Below the pieces are notes generated by a model. That model did not search any database. It saw nothing but the letters and a program-made list of their open reading frames with translations, and was not told where the DNA came from. The position numbers and the translations under genes were made by a program. From Bacillus sp. ISL-45 (lineage in GTDB: Bacteria > Bacillota > Bacilli > Bacillales > Cytobacillaceae), in NCBI RefSeq assembly GCF_018613195.1, contig NZ_JAGGQQ010000001.1, forward strand, positions 1 through 64,000: 64,000 bases of DNA. Reading direction: 5' to 3'. Below, piece by piece: positions 45,763-57,584 of this stretch. Within the stretch, counting starts at the first letter, position 1. Each line of letters starts with the position of its first letter.

Positions 45763-46012
45763 AAAAAAGGGCAACGATAGAGAACATTCTATCGCTGCCC
45801 TTAATAAGCAACTAGTGTCTCCATCACGATCTGTAGCTCCCCATTATGGATTTATCTCCATAATGACAGTGATACTCTTGTTCAAAGTATCCCCAGCAAT
45901 AAAAAATGTGACTCACTTATTATTGCTTCGGCAAAATTCCCTTTGAGCTGTGATCAACGTTGTCATCCTCACACAGCTTACTCATGAACCCTGCGCCTCT
46001 ACCCCATCGGAA
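45763..46012 (-). ncRNA. Lysine riboswitch (L-box) with terminator
   Basis: Reading the minus strand: GGGGTAGAGGCGCAGG...GAGTAAGC, then GGGAATTTTGCCGAAGCAAT, later TTATTGCTGGGGA, and GGGGAGCTACAGATC near the 3' end. These are the conserved L-box blocks in the right order. A terminator follows (45769-45800, a 13-bp stem GGGCAGCGATAGA/TCTATCGTTGCCC with one G-U, then TTTTTTG), giving lysine-induced termination before the NhaC-family gene. Confidence 0.92.
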
Positions 46013-46075
46013 TGATGTGGTTTATTATTCAATTGATTTTATAATATAACAATATCGTTAATTTGACAACTGTTT

Positions 46076-46834
46076 TTATTCTCCAGGAAGCTGGATGGCT
46101 GGTGATGTATCTCCGCCGCCATTGTAGAACTGGGGAACTTTTCCTGGGTAGTAGAAGCTGCCAATTGGAATATTTTCCTGCACAGTCGCAATTTCGGTCG
46201 CGAAAGGAATGATGATCTGTACGTTTACTTTGACTCTGACCGAAACATTGATCAGTGTATTGTTGATTCCATGTTCTTCTGTCTCCCACACGACATCGGC
46301 TGTCACATCGCCAATCGCATTGAATTTCACTGGAACTCTCGGCCCCATATTGCCTAGTAGTGCATTATTGGTGGCCTGGCCCAAAGGAACATAATAGATG
46401 ATCCCAGCTTCCCTGTCTTCTTCGTCGGTAACAAGCTCGACATCAGATAGCATCTCAAGCGAGGTGAGATTCCCTCTTTCCGCTTCCTTCAGGTTCATTT
46501 GCACAATATTAGTCGTTTCTGCTTTTACCCTGTTGATGATTTCAGTATTGAATTTCACTACAGTGGTCGTTCCGCCATCGACAGGGACGAATTCTATGAC
46601 CTTATCAATATCCATCCCGCTGGCGATTTTTTTATTGATGGCCTTGTTGATCACCAAGGTGGCAATCTTCCTTGTCTGGGATTCTGCGTACTTCATCAAT
46701 GTGGGCTCGAGCCCTTTATCTATAATCCACAATCCTCCTGCTGTTGAAAAGGAAAAAAAGACGAATGTCAGCAGGAATACATACCTGAAAGGCAAGGGCC
46801 CTTTCCGAGGCAGCCGCCGGCCGAATTTTGCCAA
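46076..46834 (-). CDS. yunB: Sporulation protein YunB
   Basis: A 252-residue protein with one N-terminal membrane helix (about 19-38) and an extracytoplasmic domain, matching YunB, needed for normal spore development in B. subtilis (sigma-E regulon). Conserved EPTLMKYAESQTRKIATLVINKAI (about 43-66) and FNAIGDVTADVVWETEEHGINNTLI (about 167-191) are visible. The start is TTG 46834 with GAGGGGGGA six bases upstream; that site is buried in a hairpin (46841-46879). Confidence 0.9.
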   Translation of the reverse strand: MAKFGRRLPRKGPLPFRYVFLLTFVFFSFSTAGGLWIIDKGLEPTLMKYAESQTRKIATLVINKAINKKIASGMDIDKVIEFVPVDGGTTTVVKFNTEIINRVKAETTNIVQMNLKEAERGNLTSLEMLSDVELVTDEEDREAGIIYYVPLGQATNNALLGNMGPRVPVKFNAIGDVTADVVWETEEHGINNTLINVSVRVKVNVQIIIPFATEIATVQENIPIGSFYYPGKVPQFYNGGGDTSPAIQLPGE

Positions 46835-46840
46835 AACAAA

Positions 46841-46879
46841 TCCCCCCTCTAAAGCTATATGTATGCTTCAAAGGGGGGA
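46841..46879 (-). promoter_or_regulatory. Hairpin over the yunB ribosome-binding site
   Basis: On the minus strand TCCCCCCTTTGAAGC pairs fully with GCTTTAGAGGGGGGA (15 pairs, two G-U, nine-base loop). The 3' arm contains yunB's ribosome-binding site, and TTTGTTTT follows. It could act as the terminator of the HD-GYP gene ending 57 bases upstream, as a translational block on yunB, or as both. Confidence 0.7.
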
Positions 46880-46935
46880 ACTAGCCTAAAAACTTGTTCT
46901 AATACTGCTTGGACTATCCAATCAGCAAACTTAAA

Positions 46936-48045
46936 TCAATGATTATTAGCGTAATCATATTTAATGATCGTATCGCAGCTGACAATCATTAAAGATAGAT
47001 GTGATTGTAAATCAAGATTATACGGCGTGATTTTTCGGCCGCTTTCCTCCAAAATGCGGACAACAGGCCGCTCACTCAAGCCGGGATTCTGTTCGGCCAC
47101 AACTCCCTTGCGTCCATCACTCAGGATGACTGTCAAACCGACCGGATAGATCGCCACAGCCCTTCGGAAGGCGTCGACCACTTTCGGATCAAACAGGCTG
47201 CCTGAGCCTGAATAAAGTATTTCAAGTCCTTCATGCGGCAGCATGGCAGGTCTGTAAACACGATTGGACGTAACCGCATCAAACACATCTGCCACACCAA
47301 GTATTTTACCGAATAAGTGGATTTCATCCTCTTTCAATCCACGGGGATACCCGGCACCATTCAATCGTTCATGATGCTGGTATGCACAATGGGCGACAAT
47401 CAGCGAAACAGTCGGGATATTCCTTAGAAGCTCAAAGCCATCCTCTGCATGGGCCTTAATAATCTGGAACTCTTCCGCAGTCAGCTTGCCTGGCTTCGAT
47501 AAAATGTCCTCAGGCACTTTCATTTTCCCAACATCATGCAAAATTGCTCCCAGCCCAAGCTGTTCCAATTCCTTTGGGGGCAGTTTCATTTCTATTCCAA
47601 TCGCAAGAGCGTAGAGTGTTACATTCAGGGAATGCGAAAAGATATAATGGTCATGAATGAATACATCAGAAAGCAGGTTTAAAAGCTCCTTGCTGTTGTT
47701 CAGTTCATCAAGCAAAGCAACAACCAGCTTCTTGAATTTCCTCGCCGATTTTTCGAGTACGAAGGTTTGCGATATCTTTGAATCCAGCTGAATCTGCTTG
47801 AACGTTTCACCTATCGTCATGACCGCATTGATCCGCAGGTCATCTGATATCGAATTTTTCACGATAATATCTTCAGTATCAGGATCCTTTATATAAATAT
47901 AATCAATCCCAAACTCTTCAAGCCGATTCAGAATCTTCCGCTCGAGCCGCGCACCCACATTAAGCAGGATTTGGCCCTTGTCATTATAGATGGCTTTCCC
48001 GAGTAAAGCCCCTTCCTCTACCGATGTGGTGGCTACGAGTCTCAT
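46936..48045 (-). CDS. HD-GYP phosphodiesterase
   Basis: A 369-residue cytoplasmic protein with a C-terminal HD-GYP domain (about 125-300). ILHDVGKMKVPEDIL carries the HD pair, followed by further His residues and HHERLNGAGYPRGLK (HHE and GYP motifs, with Asn in place of the usual Asp before GxGYP). The N-terminal 60 residues form a small domain typical of Bacillus HD-GYP proteins. Such enzymes hydrolyse c-di-GMP or related dinucleotides. ATG 48045 has only a weak GTGGGAAT upstream; a longer frame to 48153 lacks any site. Confidence 0.88.
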   Translation of the reverse strand: MRLVATTSVEEGALLGKAIYNDKGQILLNVGARLERKILNRLEEFGIDYIYIKDPDTEDIIVKNSISDDLRINAVMTIGETFKQIQLDSKISQTFVLEKSARKFKKLVVALLDELNNSKELLNLLSDVFIHDHYIFSHSLNVTLYALAIGIEMKLPPKELEQLGLGAILHDVGKMKVPEDILSKPGKLTAEEFQIIKAHAEDGFELLRNIPTVSLIVAHCAYQHHERLNGAGYPRGLKEDEIHLFGKILGVADVFDAVTSNRVYRPAMLPHEGLEILYSGSGSLFDPKVVDAFRRAVAIYPVGLTVILSDGRKGVVAEQNPGLSERPVVRILEESGRKITPYNLDLQSHLSLMIVSCDTIIKYDYANNH

Positions 48046-48275
48046 GTCTATTCCCACTTTATCTGTTAGTTGGTGTTGGCTAATTCCGCCGATAACTTTC
48101 GAAAAAAAAGAAAATTTTACATAAAACGACAATATTTCCTTATATTCTATCACAATAATTATTTGAATGGTGATACCTTTTGTTTTTCGAATTGGGAAAA
48201 AAGCAGTTCAGTTAATATATCGGATAGGGATATTCATTCTTAACAAATGCCACAATATATTCATATAAATACGCA

Positions 48276-48305
48276 AAAAGACAGCCTGCTCGGGCTGTCT
48301 TTTTA
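48276..48305. terminator. Terminator of yunC
   Basis: AAAAAGACAGCC and GGGCTGTCTTTTT form a long stem with a short loop and T-rich ends in both directions. Confidence 0.88.
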
Positions 48306-48605
48306 ATTCATGAGCAATAATGCTTCTTTGCCGATCATACCTTTTGTTGCGCCAAGATTCTCCGCTTCATAGGTAACGGACTCCAGCGGGGCTTCAAGCA
48401 ATTCATCAATCGTTTTTACCCCAACCGCCCTGCCGGCAATAACCTTCCTGCCCTTTAGTTTTTCATTGAGAAGTGCGACATCCAGAGCTCCGCACATAAT
48501 GTATCCTTTATCTCCTGTAACGACAAGCAGGTTTGTCTTTGGCAGTTTTACAGAAATGCATAAAAATGTCCTGCCTTCTATTTCTATAGGTGACATGTCG
48601 ATCAT
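48303..48605 (-). CDS. yunC: YunC, DUF1805 family
   Basis: A 100-residue DUF1805 protein equivalent to YunC. Alternating strands with LLVVTGDKGYIMCGALDVALLNEK (about 26-49) and the conserved GRAVGVKTIDELLEAPLESVT (about 58-78). Known only structurally; function unknown. ATG 48605 is chosen for GAAGGAGGGAG upstream. A 24-residue longer frame would bury that site. Confidence 0.9.
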   Translation of the reverse strand: MIDMSPIEIEGRTFLCISVKLPKTNLLVVTGDKGYIMCGALDVALLNEKLKGRKVIAGRAVGVKTIDELLEAPLESVTYEAENLGATKGMIGKEALLLMN

Positions 48606-48725
48606 GATTACAACTCCCTCCTTCAATCCCAATAACACTCTATGAAGGAGAGGGGAAAAGCGTGATATCTTGATCACATAATGGTGAAAATTGATGAGAA
48701 TTTCTGCTCATACAAAAACAGCCTT

Positions 48726-50096
48726 TTAATAAGACGCCAGCTTCCACTCAAGCAAATTTCGAAGGAATTCAGGAAGCCAATATCGTTTTTCCTCAGCACG
48801 CTGGATTTCCGGGAAGAAGCGGCCGAATGTGAACATATCAGGAATGGCCAGTGTATAGTGTTCCTTAGGGTTTATCAGCTTTCCATTGATGAGAACCTGC
48901 TGCACATTCCCTTTTTGCTGAAACTTGATACCATCGTACTCCATGATCCCCATGACGGTGCCGCGGAAGCCGAGACCCTTTATCTGCAGATGGGGCCATT
49001 TTTCATCCCTGGTCTGCAGGAGTACTTCTTTTAACTCTGCTCCTGACATCCTGATCGTACAAGGATTGATTGGATGGGGACAGATCTCCAGCAAGTCGAA
49101 TTTCGTGACTTCTCCCCGGTTCAGGCCTTTAAGGATCATGCCGGCATTCATGAAAGCGCAATCGGCATCGCACCATTCTCGTAATGCCTGAGTGAGCATC
49201 TTTGTTAGCTCTGAATGCTGCAGTGGGTCTGCCTTTAATTCTTGTGGCAGAGATGCAACACTTTCTGCCATCAGCCTTTTGCCTTCGAGAAAATACCCTT
49301 CTGCCATTGCTTTTTCGCCTTGAGCCTGATCTGCCTCATTCATATCATAAAGAACGGCACTCCTGTGTAAAATCCGCTTTGTTTTTTCATCCAGCTTCAG
49401 GGTTACATGACCGGTATAGTACCCAAACTTCCCTGCTCCCGCCAGCAAGCTGGAGCCCACTTCCTTGCCCTCATGTAAAATGTGGTGGGTATGGCCGCCA
49501 AGAATGACATCAATCTCCGGAAACTTCGCGGCAATCAGTTCATCATCATGTATCCCTAGATGTGACAGGAGAATAATAATGTCGGTTTCATCTCTCAGTT
49601 GGTCGATGCATTTTTCCAGCTCATCAATCGGGTCATTCAGCTTCCAGCCCAGCTGTGCATAAAACCGTGCAAAATTCACTGTGACGCCAATAACACCGAT
49701 CCTCGTTCCTTTGCTGCTTATGTATACATGATATGGCTTCGCCCACGCCGGTCTGTTTCCATCCTGTTTATAAAGATTCGCAACCAGCAGTTCGAAACTT
49801 TTTTCAAGGTACATCGAATCCAGATCCTCGAAAGGAAGAGTGATGCCTTCGTTATTCCCTATCGTCGCTGCATCGTACCCCGCTTCGTTCAGAAGGCGGC
49901 AATTCGCCTTTCCCCTAGTCGCATCAGATAAAGGGTGCCAGCGGTCCATATGGTCGCCGATATCGAACACAAGAACCTCATCACCGGCTTCTTCATGCCA
50001 GCGTCGACGCTCGGTCACAAGCTTATGGATGCTTGGCCAGTGCTCCAAATGGCTATGCAAATCATTCGTATGGTAAATATGAATAACTTCTTCCAT
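48726..50096 (-). CDS. yunD: 5'-nucleotidase-family phosphoesterase YunD
   Basis: A 456-residue bifunctional UDP-sugar hydrolase/5'-nucleotidase-type enzyme. The metallophosphatase motifs are in YHTNDLHSHLEHW (about 8-20), DIGDHMDRW (about 45-53), IGNNEG (NE in place of NHE, about 80-85), LLSHLGIHDD and LGGHTHH (about 199-205). The C-terminal nucleotidase domain follows from about 290. No signal peptide, so it is cytoplasmic, unlike UshA. Gene order agrees with B. subtilis yunD. Confidence 0.9.
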   Translation of the reverse strand: MEEVIHIYHTNDLHSHLEHWPSIHKLVTERRRWHEEAGDEVLVFDIGDHMDRWHPLSDATRGKANCRLLNEAGYDAATIGNNEGITLPFEDLDSMYLEKSFELLVANLYKQDGNRPAWAKPYHVYISSKGTRIGVIGVTVNFARFYAQLGWKLNDPIDELEKCIDQLRDETDIIILLSHLGIHDDELIAAKFPEIDVILGGHTHHILHEGKEVGSSLLAGAGKFGYYTGHVTLKLDEKTKRILHRSAVLYDMNEADQAQGEKAMAEGYFLEGKRLMAESVASLPQELKADPLQHSELTKMLTQALREWCDADCAFMNAGMILKGLNRGEVTKFDLLEICPHPINPCTIRMSGAELKEVLLQTRDEKWPHLQIKGLGFRGTVMGIMEYDGIKFQQKGNVQQVLINGKLINPKEHYTLAIPDMFTFGRFFPEIQRAEEKRYWLPEFLRNLLEWKLASY

Positions 50097-50162
50097 CTAA
50101 CCATCCATCCTCTTTTTAAAATGAAGTGCCCCCCTGCATGGTGCCAGGAGGGTGCAAATTAT

Positions 50163-51011
50163 CTAAAACAAATCAAGCTGCCTTGGGTTTAACCCTTCAT
50201 ATTCGATATCCAACAGCTCGACCATCTGTTTAGCATTATCCGCAGCATCCCCGCCGGAATTGTTGTTGAACAATGCGAAAACCTGGGAAGTACTCTCGTT
50301 CAGCTTTTTCAGGTGATCTGACCATTCCTGTAATTCTGCCTGATTATAGCGATATAGATAGCGAACCTCGCGCCAGTCCTCGCCTTTCCCTTTCTTGTTC
50401 CAGCCATGGACATTGCGGCCATGAAAGCGGACTAGTACCTTATCATTGGAAGTGGATTCGAGAACTGTAGGAATGGAGCCCTCCCCTGCTTGCGGTTCAT
50501 CGCAAATGCTGTGGATCCATTTTTCCTTTCTCATAAACTCCAGTGTCTTCTCGCGCATTTCATCTCTGAACCATGATTGGTTGCGGAACTCGAGCGCACA
50601 ATCGATATCCCCCATTTGGTCGCGACACCAGCGCAAATAATCGACATTCTCCTTGCGCAGGTCAAACCACGGCGGAAACTGGAAAAGCGTCATCGCATGC
50701 TTATTCGACTCAAGATAAGGCTGGAGCGACTCTTTGTACGCATTGAACATCTCATGTTTATCAGTAAAAGGAATTTCGCCGCGCTGATGCCCGGTCATTC
50801 CCTGGTACGCTTTTACGATGAACTGAAAATTGTCTGGTGTATCCTCTACCCATTTCGCGGCATTCCTCACAGGCTGCACAGCGTAAAAAGAGGCATCGAC
50901 CTCAACTGCAGGAAAGTGGCTGGAGTACTCCTTCAGTTTATCACGCGGTGAAACCTTGCCTTCATATAAACTGTCATGGTCCCCCCAGCCCGTTAAGCCA
51001 ACAATAATCAT
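50163..51011 (-). CDS. yunF: YunF, DUF72 family
   Basis: A 282-residue TIM-barrel-like DUF72 protein. It begins MIIVGLTGWGDHDSLY, continues with FPAVEVDASFYAVQP (about 34-48) and FIVKAYQGMTGHQRG, and later has VRFHGRNVHGWNKKG and FALFNNNSGGDAADNA. Conserved acids and aromatics suggest a glycosidase-like or endonuclease-like fold, but no activity is established. ATG 51011 follows GGAGGTGCACAG. It is 66 bases before yunD and may be co-transcribed with it. Confidence 0.88.
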   Translation of the reverse strand: MIIVGLTGWGDHDSLYEGKVSPRDKLKEYSSHFPAVEVDASFYAVQPVRNAAKWVEDTPDNFQFIVKAYQGMTGHQRGEIPFTDKHEMFNAYKESLQPYLESNKHAMTLFQFPPWFDLRKENVDYLRWCRDQMGDIDCALEFRNQSWFRDEMREKTLEFMRKEKWIHSICDEPQAGEGSIPTVLESTSNDKVLVRFHGRNVHGWNKKGKGEDWREVRYLYRYNQAELQEWSDHLKKLNESTSQVFALFNNNSGGDAADNAKQMVELLDIEYEGLNPRQLDLF

Positions 51012-51194
51012 CTGTGCACCTCCATTTTAGTTTCATGATAGCATATTTCCCCACAATTGAAATGGAGAAACAACCTGGGGTCCGCCATTAAAGGGAATAT
51101 TGCATTTTGTTATCGATTGATGGCAGATTGTTTTGCATAATTGCCCGTTAGGCTGCGTTTTATATTAAAAAATCACATTAATCTCATGAAAATC

Positions 51195-51460
51195 GAGGTG
51201 GATTGTACTAAGAATTGAAACTATTGTACAAGAAATTGATTGATTTGCATCGAAAAGTGAATTTTTTGTACAAGAAATTGATTTTCACCAGGAAGTTGAA
51301 ACTATTGTACAAGAATTTGATTGATTTGCATCGAAAAGTGAAACTACAGCACAAGAAATTGATTGATTTGCATCAAAAGTCGTATTTTATTGTAAAAGTA
51401 TTTGATTGATCTTCACCAAAAGTTGAATCTATTGGACAAGAAATTGATTGATTACACCAA
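51195..51460. repeat. 42-bp AT-rich tandem array
   Basis: About six imperfect copies of TTGTACAAGAAATTGATTGA followed by TTTGCATCGAAAAGTGAAACTA. A 64-codon plus frame (51215-51409) is the translated repeat without a ribosome-binding site. Between yunF and the suf operon. Confidence 0.88.
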
Positions 51461-51718
51461 AATCTAACGAAATTGCACTGAATTCCTTTTTATGTGGTAA
51501 TTCACCGCTTGATTTTGAAGCTAAGTAACGAGCTGGAAAAATTATTCTCCTAATCAAAGGGCTTAATCTCCCAAACTTATCGCATATTTATTCCGTTCAA
51601 TTCAATAATCTCCCACTAATCATCATTAATCTTTCCAAAGTACACGATAATCGTGCCGTCTTCCTATTTATGTAAAAAAATCACGAGCTTATACTGCTGT
51701 TTTTAAAAAGAACAAAAA
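51461..51718. other. Intergenic stretch, nothing recognised
   Basis: AT-rich sequence between the 42-bp array and the suf terminator. I see no coding frame with a ribosome-binding site and no clear repeat. Confidence 0.5.
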
Positions 51719-51745
51719 AATCCACCTGCCATAAGCAGGTGGATT
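51719..51745 (-). terminator. Terminator of the suf operon
   Basis: AATCCACCTGC and GCAGGTGGATT form an 11-bp stem, followed on the minus strand by TTTTTTGTTC. Confidence 0.9.
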
Positions 51746-51761
51746 CCAGTATCTATCATTA

Positions 51762-53159
51762 TTAACCGATAGAACCTTCCATTTCGAACTTGATCAGGCG
51801 GTTCATTTCGACAGCGTATTCCATTGGCAATTCTTTTGTGAATGGCTCGATGAAGCCCATTACAATCATTTCTGTTGCTTCTTCTTCGGAGACTCCACGG
51901 CTCATCAGGTAGAACAATTGCTCTTCTGAAACCTTGGAAACCTTCGCTTCGTGCTCAAGAGAAATGTTGTCGTTCAGGATTTCATTGTATGGAATCGTGT
52001 CTGAAGTAGACTTGTTATCCATGATCAGCGTATCGCACTCAATGTTTGAGCGGGCGCCGTCGGCTTTGCGTCCGAAGTGGACGATACCGCGGTATGTTAC
52101 TTTTCCGCCCTGCTTTGAGATCGATTTTGATACGATGGTTGATGATGTGTTTGGCGCAAGGTGGATCATTTTCGCACCTGCATCCTGGTGCTGGCCTTTA
52201 CCAGCGATTGCGATTGATAGTGTCATACCGCGTGCGCCTTCACCCTTGAGGATGACTGCCGGGTATTTCATTGTCAGCTTGGAGCCGATGTTGCCATCGA
52301 TCCATTCCATTGTCGCGTTCGCTTCACAGACCGCACGCTTTGTAACAAGGTTGAAGACGTTGTTTGCCCAGTTCTGGATGGTTGTATAGCGGCAATATGC
52401 GTCCTTTTTGATGATGATTTCAACGACCGCACTGTGAAGCGAGTTCGTTGTGTAAACAGGAGCTGTACATCCTTCAACATAGTGTACGTGCGCGCCTTCA
52501 TCAACGATGATCAGTGTACGCTCGAACTGGCCCATGTTTTCAGAGTTGATGCGGAAATACGCCTGAAGTGGAGTATCCACTTTGATGCCCTTTGGAACAT
52601 AGATGAAAGATCCGCCAGACCAGACCGCAGAGTTCAATGCTGAAAACTTGTTGTCTGTTGGAGGGATGACTTTCCCGAAATGCTCACGGAAAATGTCTTC
52701 ATTTTCTTTCAAAGCAGAATCTGTGTCCTTAAAGACAATTCCAAGGTCTTCAAGTTCTTCCTTCATGTTGTGGTATACAACCTCTGATTCGTACTGCGCA
52801 GAAACACCGGCAAGGTATTTTTGCTCAGCTTCAGGGATTCCAAGCTTGTCAAACGTCTGCTTGATTTCATCTGGAACTTCATCCCATGATTTTTCAGAGC
52901 GCTCAGAAGGTTTTACATAGTAAGTGATTTCATCAAAATTTAATGAAGCCATGTCGCCGCCCCATTGAGGCATTGGCATATTGTAGAAGTGCTCCAATGA
53001 TTTTAAACGGAAGTCCAGCATCCACTGGGGCTCTTCCTTCATTTTTGAAATTTCTTCAACGATTTCACGCGTCAGGCCGCGCTTAGACCGGAAGATGGAA
53101 ACGTCTTTATCGGAAAATCCGTACTTATAATCACCGATCTCTGGCATTTTTTTAGCCAT
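51762..53159 (-). CDS. sufB: SufB, Fe-S scaffold subunit
   Basis: A 465-residue subunit of the SufBCD scaffold on which Fe-S clusters are built. The beta-helix core has [18 protein letters not shown] (about 180-197), [12 protein letters not shown] (about 225-236, with the conserved Cys) and the C-terminal [21 protein letters not shown] (about 423-443). Full family length. Last gene of sufC-sufD-sufS-sufU-sufB, 113 bases after sufU. Confidence 0.97.
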   Translation of the reverse strand: MAKKMPEIGDYKYGFSDKDVSIFRSKRGLTREIVEEISKMKEEPQWMLDFRLKSLEHFYNMPMPQWGGDMASLNFDEITYYVKPSERSEKSWDEVPDEIKQTFDKLGIPEAEQKYLAGVSAQYESEVVYHNMKEELEDLGIVFKDTDSALKENEDIFREHFGKVIPPTDNKFSALNSAVWSGGSFIYVPKGIKVDTPLQAYFRINSENMGQFERTLIIVDEGAHVHYVEGCTAPVYTTNSLHSAVVEIIIKKDAYCRYTTIQNWANNVFNLVTKRAVCEANATMEWIDGNIGSKLTMKYPAVILKGEGARGMTLSIAIAGKGQHQDAGAKMIHLAPNTSSTIVSKSISKQGGKVTYRGIVHFGRKADGARSNIECDTLIMDNKSTSDTIPYNEILNDNISLEHEAKVSKVSEEQLFYLMSRGVSEEEATEMIVMGFIEPFTKELPMEYAVEMNRLIKFEMEGSIG

Positions 53160-53272
53160 CGTCGAATTCCTCCATTCTTAAAGCAAGGAAACCAGGTTTC
53201 CTGCTTTGTAGTTGTTCGCTGCAGGCCAATCCCCTGCAGCCCTTTCGGAAAAAATCATCAGATGATGATTTC

Positions 53273-56245
<2,973 letters not shown>

Positions 56246-56263
56246 TATAAATCCCCCCAACGC

Positions 56264-57049
56264 TTAAGCTTCTTGCCCAACTGTTTCGTCTTCGATGCCC
56301 AGTTCTTGTTTAATCCAGTCGTATCCTTCTGCTTCTAAGCGCTGTGCAAGTTCTGGTCCACCAGACTTAACAATGCGGCCCTGCATCATAACATGAACAT
56401 AGTCAGGAGTGATGTAGTCAAGAAGGCGCTGGTAGTGAGTGATAATCAAGCAGCCGAAATCTTCGCCGCGCATTTGGTTGATTCCTTTAGAAACAACCTT
56501 CAATGCATCGATATCAAGACCTGAGTCGATTTCGTCAAGGATTGCAATTTTTGGTTCAAGCATCATCAATTGTAGAATCTCGTTACGCTTCTTCTCGCCG
56601 CCGGAGAAACCTTCGTTAAGATAACGCTGTGCCATATCCAGATCCATCTCTAGGAATTCCATTTGCTTATCCATCTTGCGGATGAACTTCATAAGTGAAA
56701 TTTCATTTCCTTCGCCAAGACGGCTGTTCAGAGCAGAACGCAAGAAGTCAGCATTCGTTACACCGCTGATTTCGCTTGGATATTGCATCGCAAGGAAAAG
56801 ACCAGCACGAGCTCTTTCATCAACTTCCATTTCCAGAACATCTTCGCCATCTAAAGTTACGGAACCGTTTGTTACTTCATATTTCGGGTGACCCATGATT
56901 GCAGAAGACAAAGTGGATTTACCAGTACCGTTTGGTCCCATGATCGCATGGATTTCTCCACCCTTTACTTCGATGTCCACACCTTTTAATATCTGCTTGC
57001 CTTCAATCTCAACTTGAAGGTCCTTAATTGATAATACAGATCCTGCCAT
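56264..57049 (-). CDS. sufC: SufC ATPase
   Basis: A 261-residue ABC-type ATPase that energises the SufBCD scaffold. Walker A GPNGTGKST (about 37-45), signature FSGGEKKRNE (about 150-159), Walker B AILDEIDSGLD (about 172-182) and the switch His in LIITHYQRLL. Soluble, with no membrane partner. First gene of the operon, with GGAGGTAATATT before ATG 57049. Confidence 0.97.
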   Translation of the reverse strand: MAGSVLSIKDLQVEIEGKQILKGVDIEVKGGEIHAIMGPNGTGKSTLSSAIMGHPKYEVTNGSVTLDGEDVLEMEVDERARAGLFLAMQYPSEISGVTNADFLRSALNSRLGEGNEISLMKFIRKMDKQMEFLEMDLDMAQRYLNEGFSGGEKKRNEILQLMMLEPKIAILDEIDSGLDIDALKVVSKGINQMRGEDFGCLIITHYQRLLDYITPDYVHVMMQGRIVKSGGPELAQRLEAEGYDWIKQELGIEDETVGQEA

Positions 57050-57114
57050 AATATTACCTCCGTCAATATAGAAAAGATTTTAAGCCGACTATTGCCGTCT
57101 TTAGCTCTATTCTC

Positions 57115-57143
57115 ATTTTATTCTCATTACAATCTTATAACAA
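57115..57143 (-). promoter_or_regulatory. Putative sigma-A promoter of suf
   Basis: Minus-strand TTGTTA, a 17-base spacer and TAAAAT, about 70 bases before sufC. The spacer and -10 carry a repeated ATGAGAATA word, possibly an operator; no exact Fur or PerR box is seen. Confidence 0.45.
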
Positions 57144-57217
57144 ATGAAAAGTGTTAGCAACACTTTAGAAGTGGAAAGAAATACAACGAACCCCGCAGAT
57201 TTTTGTCAAACCCCCAT

Positions 57218-57358
57218 TGATTTTTGGCTCATGCCGAGTGGGAAGGAAACGACCGAGCAAATTCATTTGCTCGCAGCGTTTCATTTCCACTCGGCAGCTT
57301 TTCAGCCGTGGATGAAAAGCAAGTGAAGCGGCAGCTTCACGATGTGAGCCAAAAATCA
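57218..57358. repeat. Four-way-junction inverted repeat element (141 bp)
   Basis: A perfect 14-bp outer stem (TGATTTTTGGCTCA at 57218, TGAGCCAAAAATCA at 57345) encloses three consecutive hairpins: 57232-57296 (10-bp base TGCCGAGTGG, extended stem, apex CGAGCAAA/TTTGCTCG), 57297-57320 (GCTTTTCA/TGAAAAGC) and 57323-57340 (GTGAAGC/GCTTCAC). Both strands fold equally well. No gene is visible here. Confidence 0.85.
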
Positions 57359-57426
57359 GCAGAAACCCTGACATACACCCTATTCTGCAGATGGACCTCC
57401 TAGTCTTCTTTTCACTTCCCCCACCC

Positions 57427-57450
57427 CGCCATTCAGCTTGCTGAATGGCG
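57427..57450. repeat. Perfect 10-bp hairpin
   Basis: CGCCATTCAG-CTTG-CTGAATGGCG, with no T tract on either side, so it is not a standard terminator. It lies 70 bases from the four-way-junction element. Confidence 0.75.
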
Positions 57451-57584
57451 ACAGGACACGACGACATAACACCATTTCATTTTAACAGAACAAGCAATTT
57501 AAAGTCGGGATATCCGCTCAAAGCTTGTACATCATTTTATTTTTCACCTTCTGTTATAAAAAAATGTACTCCGAAGCTGAAGTA

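Noticed and set aside
57144-57467. Short frames on both strands upstream of suf
   Set aside because: They run through the four-way-junction element, lack ribosome-binding sites and look like translated palindromes.
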